Below, in pieces: positions 18,094 to 29,252 of a DNA stretch of 64,000 nucleotides (positions are counted from its first letter, which is position 1; every line of letters starts with the position of its first letter). Source of the DNA: Comamonas testosteroni TK102 (lineage in GTDB: Bacteria; Pseudomonadota; Gammaproteobacteria; Burkholderiales; Burkholderiaceae_C); NCBI RefSeq assembly GCF_000739375.1, contig NZ_CP006704.1, positions 1,488,001-1,552,000 of the forward strand, read 5' to 3'. The position numbers and the translations under genes were made by a program. Under the pieces are notes generated by a model. That model was not told the origin of the DNA and searched no databases. It was given only the letters and a program-made list of their open reading frames with translations.

Positions 18094-19362
18094 ATGGCTG
18101 TTTCGTCTTCTCGTCGTTTTGCAATGTTGTCTTTGCCGCGCCGGCCTGCCGTGCCCTTGGCTGCGCTGTCCATCGTGGCGGCTGCTGTCATGTTGTCGGC
18201 CTGTTCCAAGAAGGAGGCTGCGCCCGAGCCGGTGCGTGCAGTCAAGCTGGTGACCGTGGGTGAGGGGCAGATCGAATCTGCCCAGGAATATTCGGGCGAT
18301 GTGCGGGCCCGTGTGGAGTCTCGCCTCGGCTTTCGCGTGGCGGGCAAGATCACCAGGCGCGAGGTGGAGCTGGGCCAGCATGTGAAGGCCGGACAGGTGC
18401 TGGCGCGCCTGGATGCGCGTGACTATCAGCTCGGTGCCGATGCCGCGCGCGCCCAGCTGGCCTCGGCCACCACGCAGCGCGATCTGGCCGAGGCCAATGC
18501 CAAGCGTTTTCGCACGCTGCGAGCCCAGAACTTCATCAGCGCCGCAGAGATGGAGCGCTACGAGGCCAATCTGAAGGCGGCTCAGGCCTCGCTCGACCAG
18601 GCGCGAGCCCAGCTCTCCAGCCAGTCCAATCAGGAGAACTACACCCAGTTGCTGGCCGATGCCGATGGCGTGGTCACCGCCGTGGAGGCCGAACCCGGTC
18701 AGGTGGTTGCGGCCGGCACGCCCGTGGTGCGGATCGCCCAGGATGGCGCGCGCGATGCGGTGTTCAGCGTGCCGGAAGACCGGCGCAGCGCCATCAAGCC
18801 TGGGCAAGGCGTCAAGGTCAGGCCCTGGTCGGATGAGTCGCGCGTGATCAACGCCCTGGTGCGTGAGGTGGCGGCCAGCGCCGATCCGGCCACACGCACC
18901 TATGTGGTCAAGGCCGCTCTGCAGGGAACGGACCTGCCCGCATTGGGAGCCACCGTGCATGTCATGCCAGAGGGCATGGGCGTCAGCGGCGAAGCCGTAG
19001 GCAGCCAGGTCATCAAGTTGCCAACCACGGCCTTGCGCCAGGAGGGCGGTAACGGTCAGGGTACGGCCGTCTGGCTCTATGACGCGGCCAGCAGCTCGGT
19101 GAAGCTGCAGCCGGTGCAGATTGCCAGCGCCGACGGTAATGAGGCGGTGATTGCCTCGGGTCTGCAACCCGGCATGCAGGTGGTGGCCACAGGCGCCCAT
19201 GTGCTGACCCCTGGCCAGAAGGTGACGGTATATCGCGATAAATACGCCAAGCCGCCACAAAACTCTGTATCAGATCAGCACAAAACGCAGGTGGATAGAA
19301 TGCAGAATGCTCCTGAATCTGGAGCGTCTCAGCCTGCAGTCGCTGCGGAGGCGGGCAAATGA
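18094..19362 (+). CDS. RND efflux periplasmic adaptor (membrane fusion lipoprotein)
   Basis: 422 aa from ATG 18094. The leader ends in a lipobox LSAC with Cys37 lipidated. The lipoyl halves (GKITRREVELGQHVKAGQVLARLD and DGVVTAVEAEPGQVVAAGTPVV), coiled-coil hairpin (residues ~115-185) and beta-barrel domain occur in the standard HlyD/AcrA order. It bridges the inner-membrane pump to an outer-membrane channel that is not encoded nearby. Its stop overlaps the pump start (ATGA), so the pair is translationally coupled. Confidence 0.93.
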   Translation: MAVSSSRRFAMLSLPRRPAVPLAALSIVAAAVMLSACSKKEAAPEPVRAVKLVTVGEGQIESAQEYSGDVRARVESRLGFRVAGKITRREVELGQHVKAGQVLARLDARDYQLGADAARAQLASATTQRDLAEANAKRFRTLRAQNFISAAEMERYEANLKAAQASLDQARAQLSSQSNQENYTQLLADADGVVTAVEAEPGQVVAAGTPVVRIAQDGARDAVFSVPEDRRSAIKPGQGVKVRPWSDESRVINALVREVAASADPATRTYVVKAALQGTDLPALGATVHVMPEGMGVSGEAVGSQVIKLPTTALRQEGGNGQGTAVWLYDAASSSVKLQPVQIASADGNEAVIASGLQPGMQVVATGAHVLTPGQKVTVYRDKYAKPPQNSVSDQHKTQVDRMQNAPESGASQPAVAAEAGK

Positions 19363-22300
19363 GCGGCACTGGACACAAAAAGACCGGTGGTGCGCATTTC
19401 AATCTTTCCCGCTGGGCGCTCGATCATGTGGCGCTGACGCGCTACTTCATCGTCGTGCTGATGCTGCTGGGCTTTGCGGCCTTTTTTCAGCTGGGGCAGG
19501 ACGAGGACCCTCCATTCACCTTCCGGGCCATGGTCATTCGTACCTACTGGCCTGGCGCGACGGCCGAGCAGGTGGCTCAGCAGGTGACGGACAAGATCGA
19601 GCGCACGCTGCAGGAAGTGCCTTATGCCGACAAGATCAGCAGCTATTCCAAGCCCGGCGAGTCGCAAGTCATCTTCCAGGTCAAGGACTACTCTCCCCCC
19701 AAGGAAGTGCCACAGCTCTGGTATACGGTGCGCAAGAAAGTGGGGGATATGCGCTACACCCTGCCTCAGGGCGTGCAGGGGCCGTTCTTCAATGACGACT
19801 TTGGCGACGTCTATGGCGTGATCTATGCGCTGCAGGCCAAGGGCTTCAGCTACGCGGAACTCAAGACTCTGGCCGACGATGTGCGTCAGCAACTGCTGCA
19901 GGTGCCCGATGTGGCCAAGGTCGAGCAGTTCGGCGTGCAGGACGAAAAGGTCTATGTGGAGCTGTCGCACAAAGCCACGCAGATGGGGCTGAACCTCAAG
20001 CAGGTACTCGACCAGCTCAACCAGCAAAATGCCGTGGCCTCGGCCGGTACCTTGCAGACGCCTGCCGAAACCATTGTGTTGCGTGTGCAGGGCCAGTTCA
20101 ACGACCTGGAGCAATTGCGTGCCATGCCCATCATCGGCCAGGGCGGGGCACAGTTCAGGCTGGGGGATATCGCCGAAGTGCGCCGTGGCTATGCCGATCC
20201 GGCCAATGTCATGGTGCGTTTTCAGGGCGAGCCTACGGTGGCCCTGGGAGTTTCCATGGTCAAGGGCGGCGACATCATTGCCCTGGGCAAGGCGCTGACA
20301 CAGGCCACGGAGCGCATCGCCAAAAGCCTGCCCGTGGGCGTGACGCTGAGCAATATGCAGAACCAGCCCAAGGCGGTGGCGGATTCGGTCAGCGAGTTTC
20401 TCCAGGTGCTGGTCGAAGCCGTGGTCGTGGTGCTGGCCGTGAGTTTTCTGAGCCTGGGCCTGCACAAGCGCCCGGGGCAGCATCCGCTGTGGAAGCGCTG
20501 GTATATCGACCCGCGTCCCGGACTGGTGGTGGGCATCACCATTCCGCTGGTGCTCGCCGCGACCTTCCTGGCCATGTGGTACTGGAATATCGGTCTGCAC
20601 AAGGTGTCGCTGGGCTCGCTCATCATTGCGCTGGGCCTGCTGGTGGACGACGCCATCATTGCCGTGGAGATGATGGTGCGCAAGATGGAGGAAGGCTACG
20701 ACAAGTACCGCGCTGCCACCTTTGCCTATGAGATTACCTCCAAGCCCATGCTGACCGGCACGCTGATCACGGCTGCCGGCTTTCTGCCCATTGGCATGGC
20801 CAAATCCATGACGGGTGAATACACCTTCGCCATCTTCGCGGTGACGGTGATTGCCCTGGTGCTCAGCTGGTTCGCCTCCGTGTACTTCGTGCCCTATCTG
20901 GGCCTGCTGCTGCTCAAGAAGCCGCCGCATGCGGCCAAGCTGCCGCCCGAGGTGGCGTCCGGAGAGGTGTCGGCCGAGGAGGCGGGAATCAACACCGATG
21001 CGGGCGAGCATGAGCTGTTCGACACGCCGTTCTACAACCGCTTCCGCCGCACGGTGAACTGGTGCGTGCAGCACCGCTGGCTGACGATAGCCGCCACGGT
21101 GCTGGTGTTCGTGCTGGGCCTGGCCGGCATGGGCAAGGTGCAGCAGCAGTTCTTCCCCGATTCCAGCCGTCCGGAAGTGCTGGTCGATATATGGTTCCCC
21201 GAAGGCACTTCCCTTCAGGCCAACAAGGACGTGACACTGCGCGTGGAAAAGCGCTTCTTGCAGCTCGACGGCGTGGAGTCCGTCAGCGAATGGATAGGCT
21301 CCGGAGCGCCGCGCTTCTATCTGCCGCTGGACCAGGTTTTTCCGCAGAACAACGTCTCCCAGTTCATTCTGGTGACCAAGGACCTGAAGGCGCGCGAGGA
21401 AATCCGCAAGCAGCTGCCGGCGCTGATGGCCGAGGAGTTCCCCGAGGTGCGGGCGCGTTCCAAGCTGCTGCCCAATGGGCCGCCCGTGCAATATCCGGTG
21501 CAGTTCCGTGTCATGGGCTCGGACCCTGCCAAGCTGCGCACCTACGCCGATGAAGTCAAGGCGCTCATGCAAGCCAATGCGGATATGCGTGGCGTCAACG
21601 ACAACTGGAACGAGTCTGTCAAGGTCATACGCCTGAAGGTTGATCAGGACAAGGCGCGTGCCCTGGGTGTGACCAGCCAGTCGATCGCCGAAGCCACGGG
21701 CATGAATTTCAGCGGCACCACCGTGGGGCAGTTCCGTGAAGGCGACAAGCTGATCGATATCGTGATGCGCCCGCCCAAGCAGGACCGCGATGCCATTACG
21801 GATATCGCGACTGTCTATGTCACCACGGCGAACGGGCAGTCCATTCCACTCACGCAGATTGCCAAGCCCGTCATGGTCTGGGAGCCGGGCGTGATGTGGC
21901 GCGAGAAGCGCAACTTCGCGATCACCGTTCAAGGCGATGTGCGTGAGGGCCTGCAGGGCGCCACGCTGACCAACGAGCTGTTGCCGCAACTGCGCAAGAT
22001 GGAAGCCGGCTGGCATGCGGCCGGTGACACCGGTTATCGCATCGAGGTGGCCGGTGCCGTGGAAGAAAGCTCCAAGGGCTCCGGCGCCATCGTGGCAGGT
22101 ATCCCGGTGCTGCTGTTCCTGACCTTCACATTGCTCATGCTGCAGTTGCGCAGCGTCAGCCGTTCGCTGCTGGTGTTCATCACCGGCCCCTTGGGCATTC
22201 CCGGTGTGGCGGCGGCCTTGCTGCTGCTGAATCGCCCCTTCGGCTTTGTGGCGCTGCTGGGCGTCGTGGCCTTGATGGGCATGATTCAGCGCAATTCGGT

Positions 22301-22568
22301 GATTCTGATCGACCAGATCGAAAGCGGGCGTGCCCGCGGCGTGCCGGCCTGGGATGCGATTGTGGAGGCGGCCGTGCACAGGCTGCGTCCCATCGTGCTG
22401 ACGGCGGCAGCAGCCGTACTGGCCATGATTCCACTGTCGCGCAGCGTGTTCTGGGGTCCCATGGCGGTTGCCATCATGGGTGGCCTCATCGTGGCGACCG
22501 TGCTGACCCTGCTGGCCTTGCCCGCCATGTATGCGGCGGCATTCCGCATCAGAAAGGACACGGCCTGA
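19359..22568 (+). CDS. RND-family efflux pump, inner-membrane permease
   Basis: 1069 aa, a full-length AcrB/MexB-like proton antiporter. The first membrane helix (residues ~28-45), docking and pore domains, and the helix 4 motif LGLLVDDAIIAVEMMVR containing the two proton-relay aspartates are visible. The second half carries LGVVALMGMIQRNSVILIDQ and the final helices GPMAVAIMGGLIVATVLTLL. It forms a tripartite pump with the adaptor encoded just upstream. The substrate (drug, solvent, metal) is not predictable. The 1016-residue leftward frame within it is antisense noise. Confidence 0.95.
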   Translation: MSGTGHKKTGGAHFNLSRWALDHVALTRYFIVVLMLLGFAAFFQLGQDEDPPFTFRAMVIRTYWPGATAEQVAQQVTDKIERTLQEVPYADKISSYSKPGESQVIFQVKDYSPPKEVPQLWYTVRKKVGDMRYTLPQGVQGPFFNDDFGDVYGVIYALQAKGFSYAELKTLADDVRQQLLQVPDVAKVEQFGVQDEKVYVELSHKATQMGLNLKQVLDQLNQQNAVASAGTLQTPAETIVLRVQGQFNDLEQLRAMPIIGQGGAQFRLGDIAEVRRGYADPANVMVRFQGEPTVALGVSMVKGGDIIALGKALTQATERIAKSLPVGVTLSNMQNQPKAVADSVSEFLQVLVEAVVVVLAVSFLSLGLHKRPGQHPLWKRWYIDPRPGLVVGITIPLVLAATFLAMWYWNIGLHKVSLGSLIIALGLLVDDAIIAVEMMVRKMEEGYDKYRAATFAYEITSKPMLTGTLITAAGFLPIGMAKSMTGEYTFAIFAVTVIALVLSWFASVYFVPYLGLLLLKKPPHAAKLPPEVASGEVSAEEAGINTDAGEHELFDTPFYNRFRRTVNWCVQHRWLTIAATVLVFVLGLAGMGKVQQQFFPDSSRPEVLVDIWFPEGTSLQANKDVTLRVEKRFLQLDGVESVSEWIGSGAPRFYLPLDQVFPQNNVSQFILVTKDLKAREEIRKQLPALMAEEFPEVRARSKLLPNGPPVQYPVQFRVMGSDPAKLRTYADEVKALMQANADMRGVNDNWNESVKVIRLKVDQDKARALGVTSQSIAEATGMNFSGTTVGQFREGDKLIDIVMRPPKQDRDAITDIATVYVTTANGQSIPLTQIAKPVMVWEPGVMWREKRNFAITVQGDVREGLQGATLTNELLPQLRKMEAGWHAAGDTGYRIEVAGAVEESSKGSGAIVAGIPVLLFLTFTLLMLQLRSVSRSLLVFITGPLGIPGVAAALLLLNRPFGFVALLGVVALMGMIQRNSVILIDQIESGRARGVPAWDAIVEAAVHRLRPIVLTAAAAVLAMIPLSRSVFWGPMAVAIMGGLIVATVLTLLALPAMYAAAFRIRKDTA

Positions 22569-22603
22569 GCCTGGATTGTGCGAAAGACTGCCGATTTTGC
22601 GGC

Positions 22604-22609
22604 TAGAAT
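22604..22609 (+). promoter_or_regulatory. -10-like hexamer upstream of tRNA-Leu
   Basis: TAGAAT lies 45 bp before the mature tRNA end, a sensible position for a tRNA promoter, but no good -35 element is seen at the usual distance. Confidence 0.35.
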
Positions 22610-22653
22610 CTGCGTCTTGACCTCAGTAGGCGTAGATTTGCGCATTGCTGACC

Positions 22654-22740
22654 GCGCGGGTGGCGAAATTGGTAGACGCACCAGGTTTAGGTCCTGACGG
22701 TGGCAACACCGTGCCGGTTCGAGTCCGGCTCCGCGCACCA
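22654..22740 (+). tRNA. tRNA-Leu (anticodon UAG)
   Basis: 87 nt including an encoded CCA end. The acceptor stem GCGCGGG pairs with TCCGCGC, the D-loop has the TTGGTAGACGC sequence of leucine tRNAs, the anticodon loop is TTTAGGT, and the long variable arm (GACGGTGGCAACACCGT) marks a class II tRNA. The T-arm is CCGGTTCGAGTCCGG. It reads codon CUN, chiefly CUA and CUG. Confidence 0.97.
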
Positions 22741-22763
22741 GATACAGGCACTCTCTGCTGCCC

Positions 22764-22800
22764 AAGCCCGTAACCCCAAGCCGTTACGGGCTTTTTCTTT
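22764..22800 (+). terminator. intrinsic terminator after tRNA-Leu
   Basis: An 11-bp perfect stem (AAGCCCGTAAC at 22764-22774 with GTTACGGGCTT at 22783-22793) is followed by TTTCTTTT. Confidence 0.9.
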
Positions 22801-22884
22801 TCCCGGCCCCTGCTGTGCAGCTGCGGTGTCAGCTTTTAAGGCAAACCCCTGTAGGGCGATGGCGGAGCCTGCGCGGCGCCTCGT

Positions 22885-22890
22885 TATAAT
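22885..22890 (+). promoter_or_regulatory. consensus -10 box (TATAAT) upstream of tig
   Basis: A perfect TATAAT stands about 195 bp before the tig start codon. The -35 region (22862-22867) is poor. The resulting ~185-nt untranslated leader (22897-23084) holds no further element I can identify. Confidence 0.45.
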
Positions 22891-23084
22891 GGTCGGCTTC
22901 GCCTGTTCCTGAATTGAACAAATGCCCGGCGCCAGACGCGGGTGCCAATGACCGGGGCAGGCTCTGGAAATTTGTGGTGCCGCATGTCCCAGGCGATCCC
23001 GGGCGTGCGCGCACTGTGACTTTGCGCAACACGGTGCGGGTTGTTAGTCAATCTGCACGGTCCTCATCCCTCTTAGGAAAAATC

Positions 23085-24395
23085 ATGGCCGTTAACGTTG
23101 AAACTCTTGAAAAGCTCGAGCGCAAGATCACGCTGAGCGTGCCCCTGTCGGCAATCCAGTCCGAAGTGGATGCCCGCCTGAAGAAGGTGGCGCGCACGGT
23201 GAAGATGGACGGTTTCCGTCCCGGCAAGGTGCCCATGAGCGTCGTGGCTCAGCGTTATGGCTACTCCGTGCAATACGAAGTGCTGAACGACAAGGTGGGC
23301 GAGGCTTTTGCCGCTGCCGTGAACGAAGCCGATCTGCGCGTTGCCGGTCAGCCCAAGATCACCGAAAAGGAAGGCGCTGCCGAAGGCGAAGCGCAATTCG
23401 AAGCCGTGTTCGAAGTCATGCCCGAAGTCAAGATCGGCGACCTGACTGCTGCCGAAGTGGAAAAGCTGACCACCAGCGTGGACGACGCGGCCATCGACAA
23501 GACCGTGGACATCCTGCGCAAGCAGCGTCGCACCTTCACCGAGCGCGCTGCCGGTGAAGCCGCTGTGGACGGCGACCGCGTGACCGTGGACTTCGAAGGC
23601 AAGATCGACGGCGAGACTTTCTCGGGCGGCAAGGCTGAAGACTTCCAGTTCCTGGTCGGCGAAGGCCAGATGCTCAAGGAATTCGAAGACGCAACCCGTG
23701 GCATGAAGGCCGGCGAGTCCAAGACTTTCCCCCTGGCTTTCCCCGCTGACTACCACGGTGCTGACGTGGCCGGCAAGACTGCCGACTTCCTGGTGACCGT
23801 CAAGAAGGTGGAAGCTCCCAACCTGCCCGAAGTGAACGAAGAGTTCGTCAAGACCCTGGGCGTGGAAGGCGGCTCCGTCGAAGCCCTGCGCGACGACATC
23901 AAGAAGAACCTGGAGCGCGAAGTGAAGTTCCGCGTTCAAGGCCGCAACAAGCAAGCCGTGATGGACGCTCTGGTGTCCGTGTCCGAGCTGGATCTGCCCA
24001 AGGCTTCCGTGCAAGCCGAAGTTGGCCGTCTGCTGGAAGGCGCGCGCGCCGAGCTGGAACAGCGAGGCATCAAGGATGCTGCCAAGGCTGAGATCCCCGA
24101 AGACATCTTCCTGCCCCAGGCCGAGCGTCGCGTGCGTCTGGGTCTGGTGGTGGCCGAGCTGGTCAAGAGCAACAATCTGCAGGCTACTGCCGAGCAGATC
24201 AAGGCTCATGTCGAAGAGCTGGCTTCCAGCTACGAGAAGCCCGAAGACGTGGTGCGCTGGTACTTCGGCGATCGCAACCGCCTGGCCGAAGTGGAAGCCG
24301 TTGTGATCGAAAACAACGTCACCGACTTCGTTCTGGGCAAGGCCAAGGTCACCGACAAGGCCGTTTCCTTCGACGAGCTGATGGGCCAGGCCTAA
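23085..24395 (+). CDS. tig: trigger factor, ribosome-associated chaperone and prolyl isomerase
   Basis: 436 aa from ATG 23085, which has a TTAGGAAAA ribosome-binding site; the frame stays open upstream without a better start. The N-terminal ribosome-binding signature [17 protein letters not shown] is present, the central FKBP-type isomerase domain spans roughly residues 150-245 ([20 protein letters not shown]), and the helical C-terminal arms follow. It binds nascent chains at the ribosomal exit tunnel. Codon usage is strongly biased to preferred codons, as expected for a highly expressed gene. It precedes clpP-clpX-lon, the standard arrangement. Confidence 0.97.
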   Translation: MAVNVETLEKLERKITLSVPLSAIQSEVDARLKKVARTVKMDGFRPGKVPMSVVAQRYGYSVQYEVLNDKVGEAFAAAVNEADLRVAGQPKITEKEGAAEGEAQFEAVFEVMPEVKIGDLTAAEVEKLTTSVDDAAIDKTVDILRKQRRTFTERAAGEAAVDGDRVTVDFEGKIDGETFSGGKAEDFQFLVGEGQMLKEFEDATRGMKAGESKTFPLAFPADYHGADVAGKTADFLVTVKKVEAPNLPEVNEEFVKTLGVEGGSVEALRDDIKKNLEREVKFRVQGRNKQAVMDALVSVSELDLPKASVQAEVGRLLEGARAELEQRGIKDAAKAEIPEDIFLPQAERRVRLGLVVAELVKSNNLQATAEQIKAHVEELASSYEKPEDVVRWYFGDRNRLAEVEAVVIENNVTDFVLGKAKVTDKAVSFDELMGQA

Positions 24396-24407
24396 GGGCT
24401 GAACCTT

Positions 24408-24440
24408 TTATCGGTGCTTGCCCTAGGCAAGTTCCGATAA
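24408..24440. repeat. inverted repeat between tig and clpP
   Basis: TTATCGG (24408-24414) pairs with CCGATAA (24434-24440) and an inner GCTTGCC pairs with GGCAAG, giving a 13-bp imperfect hairpin 12 bp after the tig stop. No U-tract follows, so it may stabilise the tig mRNA 3' end rather than terminate. Confidence 0.6.
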
Positions 24441-24450
24441 CTTAAATTGC

Positions 24451-24488
24451 GGGGCTTGTGCTTTTGCGCGCAAGCCCCATTTTCTTTT
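24451..24488 (+). terminator. intrinsic terminator after tig
   Basis: GGGGCTTG (24451-24458) pairs with CAAGCCCC (24471-24478), followed by ATTTTCTTTT. This separates tig from clpP, although partial read-through is common in such clusters. Confidence 0.85.
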
Positions 24489-24528
24489 CAGAATGCGGCT
24501 ACAGTAGGCGCATAGCACTGGAGAAAAC

Positions 24529-25137
24529 ATGAGCGCATTGGATACATTGGGTTTGGGCATGGTGCCCATGGTCATTGAACAGTCGGGTCGCGGTGAGCGC
24601 TCCTACGACATTTATTCGCGTCTGCTCAAGGAGCGCGTGATTTTCCTGGTGGGCGAGGTCAACGACCAGACCGCCAATCTGGTGGTGGCTCAGCTGTTGT
24701 TCCTGGAAAGCGAAAATCCCGACAAGGATATTTCCTTCTACATCAACTCCCCCGGTGGCAGCGTGACGGCGGGCATGGCGATTTTCGACACCATGAACTT
24801 CATCAAGCCCGACGTCTCGACACTGTGCACCGGCATGGCCGCGAGCATGGGGGCTTTCCTGTTGTCGGCTGGAGCCAAGGGCAAGCGCTATGCACTGCCC
24901 AATGCCCAGGTCATGATTCACCAGCCTCTGGGCGGTGCACGTGGTCAGGCGACCGAGATCGAAATTCATGCCCGCGAAATCCTCAAGACCCGCGAACGCC
25001 TGAACAAGATCCTCGCCGAGCGCACCGGCCAGCCCCTGGAAAAGATCCAGAACGACACCGAGCGCGACTATTTCCTTTCCGCCGATGAGGCTAAGGACTA
25101 CGGTCTGGTTGACCAGGTAATTAGCAAGCGTTCCTGA
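24529..25137 (+). CDS. clpP: ATP-dependent Clp protease proteolytic subunit
   Basis: 202 aa. The catalytic triad is Ser106 (GMAASMGAF), His131 (VMIHQPLGG) and Asp180 (ERDYFLS), in the family spacing. It assembles as a tetradecamer that degrades substrates unfolded by ClpX or ClpA. The N-terminal [22 protein letters not shown] is the usual start of the mature region, with about 13 residues of propeptide. clpX follows 176 bp downstream. Confidence 0.98.
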   Translation: MSALDTLGLGMVPMVIEQSGRGERSYDIYSRLLKERVIFLVGEVNDQTANLVVAQLLFLESENPDKDISFYINSPGGSVTAGMAIFDTMNFIKPDVSTLCTGMAASMGAFLLSAGAKGKRYALPNAQVMIHQPLGGARGQATEIEIHAREILKTRERLNKILAERTGQPLEKIQNDTERDYFLSADEAKDYGLVDQVISKRS

Positions 25138-25193
25138 AATGCATAGCACCCAGGCCCCTGTCTGATTGGGCTTGCGGATGCCGGCAATGAAGA

Positions 25194-25261
25194 TCCCGGG
25201 AGTTGCTGACTGGCTCCCGGGACTTGCTCGGCGGCGTTTGTCCCTGAAGGGCTACGCCGCC
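25194..25261. repeat. two strong hairpins between clpP and clpX
   Basis: TCCCGGGAG (25194-25202) pairs with CTCCCGGGA (25214-25222), and GGCGGCGT (25230-25237) pairs with ACGCCGCC (25254-25261). The second is followed by TTGTCTTTGG, a weak U-tract, so it may be a partial terminator that lets clpX be expressed separately from its own promoter. Confidence 0.7.
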
Positions 25262-25313
25262 TTGTCTTTGGTTATCATTAATTTTCGTTTTTTCGTAACG
25301 AGGCACAGCCCCC

Positions 25314-26576
<1,263 letters not shown>

Positions 26577-26676
26577 TACTGTGCTTGCGTGCGAGGCGCT
26601 TCTGTGATGGGGCGCCTTGCTGCATGAGACGGAAAGGCAATGCCCCTGCGGTGGCAAAAACAATTTGCACGCAGGG

Positions 26677-26705
26677 GTTGAAATACACCGGTAAGCGGAC
26701 CATCT
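26677..26705 (+). promoter_or_regulatory. putative sigma-32 heat-shock promoter of lon
   Basis: GTTGAAA (26677-26683) resembles the sigma-32 -35 box CTTGAAA, and GACCATCT (26698-26705) matches six of eight bases of CCCCATNT with a 14-bp spacer. It ends 24 bp before the lon start codon. lon is heat-shock regulated in proteobacteria, so the match is functionally sensible. Confidence 0.5.
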
Positions 26706-26729
26706 TCCGCTGATAAACCGAGGATACCT

Positions 26730-29144
26730 ATGTCTGGACAAACCCCTTTGCCTTCCACCGAGCTGGATCTGCCGCTGCTGCCCTTGCGGGACGTGGTGGT
26801 GTTCCCGCATATGGTGATTCCGCTGTTTGTGGGGCGTGCCAAGAGCATCAAGGCTCTGGAGCTGGCCATGGAAGGCGATCGCCGCATCATGCTGGTGGCG
26901 CAGAAGACGGCCTCCAAGGACGAGCCCGCAGCGGAAGACATGTTTGATGTGGGCTGCGTGTCCACCATCTTGCAGATGCTCAAGCTGCCCGACGGCACCG
27001 TGAAGGTGCTGGTCGAGGGCCAGCAGCGTGCCCTGGTCAAGCAGATCACCGACGAAGAGTCTCATTTCACGGCGTCTGTGACGCCCGTGGAGGCTGATGA
27101 CAATGCCCATGAGCAAAGCGAGATCGAAGCGCTGCGCCGTGCTGTGACCCAGCAGTTTGACCAGTATGTCAAGCTCAACAAGAAGATCCCCCAGGAGATT
27201 CTGACCTCGATCGCCAGCATTGACGATGCCGGTCGTCTGACTGACACTATCGCGGCGCACCTGCCTCTCAAGCTGGAGAGCAAGCAGGCAGTGCTGGATC
27301 TGGTGGACATCAAGGAGCGTCTGGAAAACCTGTTCGAGCAGCTCGAGCGCGAGGTGGACATCCTCAATGTCGACAAGCGCATCCGTGGTCGCGTCAAGCG
27401 TCAGATGGAGAAGAATCAGCGCGACTTCTATCTGAATGAGCAGGTCAAGGCCATCCAGAAGGAACTGGGCGAGGGCGAGGATGGTGCCGACATCGAGGAG
27501 ATCGAGAAAAAGATCAAGCTCGCCAAGATGCCTGCCGAGGCCCGCAAGAAGGCCGAGGCCGAGCTCAAGAAGCTCAAGCTGATGTCGCCCATGTCGGCGG
27601 AAGCTTCGGTGGTGCGCAACTACATCGAAGTGCTGACCGGTCTGCCCTGGAGCAAGAAGACCAAGATCAAGCACAACCTGGCGAATGCCGAGGAAGTGCT
27701 GAACGAAGATCACTTCGGCCTGGAAAAGGTCAAGGATCGCATCCTCGAATATCTTGCCGTGCAGCAACGTGTGGACAAGGTCAAGGCCCCCATTCTGTGC
27801 CTGGTCGGACCTCCCGGCGTGGGCAAGACCTCGCTGGGGCAGTCCATTGCCAAGGCCACGGGCCGCAAGTACGTGCGCATGGCGCTGGGCGGCATGCGTG
27901 ACGAGGCGGAAATCCGCGGTCACCGCCGTACCTATATCGGTGCCATGCCCGGTAAGGTGCTCCAGAGCCTGGAGAAGGTCGGCACGCGCAACCCTCTGTT
28001 CCTGCTGGACGAGATCGACAAGCTGGGCATGGATTTCCGTGGCGATCCATCGAGCGCACTGCTGGAGGTGCTGGACCCTGAGCAGAACAACAAGTTCGGC
28101 GACCACTATGTGGAGGTCGACTTCGACCTGTCCGACGTGATGTTTGTGGCGACCTCCAACTCCATGAACATTCCCTCGGCCTTGCTGGATCGCATGGAGG
28201 TGATTCGTCTGTCGGGCTACACCGAAGACGAAAAGACCAATATTGCCATCCGCTACCTGCTGCCCAAGCAACTCACCAACAATGGTGTCAAGGAGGGCGA
28301 GCTGGAGGTGACCGAAGCCGCTATCCGCGACATCGTGCGCTACTACACCCGCGAAGCTGGTGTGCGCTCGCTGGAGCGCGAGCTGTCCAAGATCTGCCGC
28401 AAGGTGGTCAAGGGCTTGCAGCTCGGCAAGCTCCAGCCCAAGGTGGAGGTGAATGCCGATAACCTCAACGACTATCTGGGCGTGCGCAAGTTCAGCTACG
28501 GCCGCGCAGAGCATGCCAATCAGGTGGGGCAGGTTGTGGGCCTGGCCTGGACCGAAGTCGGTGGCGATCTGCTGACCATCGAAGCCGCAACCATGCCTGG
28601 CAAGGGTGTCATCACCCGTACCGGTTCACTGGGCGACGTGATGAAGGAGTCGGTGGAAGCTGCCCGTACCGTGGTGCGCAGCCGCGCTCGTCTGCTCGGA
28701 ATCAAGGATGAAGCCTTTGAGAAAAAGGACATCCATGTGCACGTGCCCGATGGCGCCACGCCCAAGGACGGTCCCAGTGCTGGTGCCGCCATGACGACGG
28801 CGTTTGTCTCGGCGCTCACGGGCATTCCCGTGCGTGCCGACGTGGCCATGACCGGTGAAATCACCTTGCGTGGCGAAGTCACGGCGATTGGTGGCCTCAA
28901 GGAAAAGCTGCTGGCGGCTCTGCGTGGTGGCATCAAGACCGTGCTGATTCCCGAAGAGAACGTCAAGGATTTGCAGGACATTCCCGATAACGTGAAGAGC
29001 GGTCTGGAGATCGTTCCTGTGAAGTGGATCGATCAGGTTCTCAAGGTGGCCCTGGAGCGTGTGCCCGATCCTTTGTCCGAGGAAGCGGTAGCCGCTGTAG
29101 CGGCCACCGATGCCAAGCCGGCCGAGGCAGCCATCAAGCATTAA
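26730..29144 (+). CDS. lon: ATP-dependent protease La
   Basis: 804 aa. The N-terminal substrate-binding domain (LPLLPLRDVVVFPHMVIPLFVGR) is followed by a coiled-coil, the AAA+ module with Walker A GPPGVGKT at 360-367 and Walker B LFLLDEIDK, and the protease domain with catalytic Ser683 (PKDGPSAG) and Lys726 (GGLKEKLL). All key residues are present. It degrades misfolded and regulatory proteins. Confidence 0.98.
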   Translation: MSGQTPLPSTELDLPLLPLRDVVVFPHMVIPLFVGRAKSIKALELAMEGDRRIMLVAQKTASKDEPAAEDMFDVGCVSTILQMLKLPDGTVKVLVEGQQRALVKQITDEESHFTASVTPVEADDNAHEQSEIEALRRAVTQQFDQYVKLNKKIPQEILTSIASIDDAGRLTDTIAAHLPLKLESKQAVLDLVDIKERLENLFEQLEREVDILNVDKRIRGRVKRQMEKNQRDFYLNEQVKAIQKELGEGEDGADIEEIEKKIKLAKMPAEARKKAEAELKKLKLMSPMSAEASVVRNYIEVLTGLPWSKKTKIKHNLANAEEVLNEDHFGLEKVKDRILEYLAVQQRVDKVKAPILCLVGPPGVGKTSLGQSIAKATGRKYVRMALGGMRDEAEIRGHRRTYIGAMPGKVLQSLEKVGTRNPLFLLDEIDKLGMDFRGDPSSALLEVLDPEQNNKFGDHYVEVDFDLSDVMFVATSNSMNIPSALLDRMEVIRLSGYTEDEKTNIAIRYLLPKQLTNNGVKEGELEVTEAAIRDIVRYYTREAGVRSLERELSKICRKVVKGLQLGKLQPKVEVNADNLNDYLGVRKFSYGRAEHANQVGQVVGLAWTEVGGDLLTIEAATMPGKGVITRTGSLGDVMKESVEAARTVVRSRARLLGIKDEAFEKKDIHVHVPDGATPKDGPSAGAAMTTAFVSALTGIPVRADVAMTGEITLRGEVTAIGGLKEKLLAALRGGIKTVLIPEENVKDLQDIPDNVKSGLEIVPVKWIDQVLKVALERVPDPLSEEAVAAVAATDAKPAEAAIKH

Positions 29145-29252
29145 GCTTGTTTTGTGAAAATTGTGGCGTTTTTTCTGGGAGGGCTCAGAACTGCGCTACA
29201 ATTCATCCATCGCAGCAAACAACGTTGTACAATGTTGGGCTTCGGTAGATAT

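Noticed and set aside
19329..22379. 1016-codon leftward ORF
   Set aside because: His/Gln/Gly-rich antisense of the RND pump gene, typical of high-GC shadow frames.
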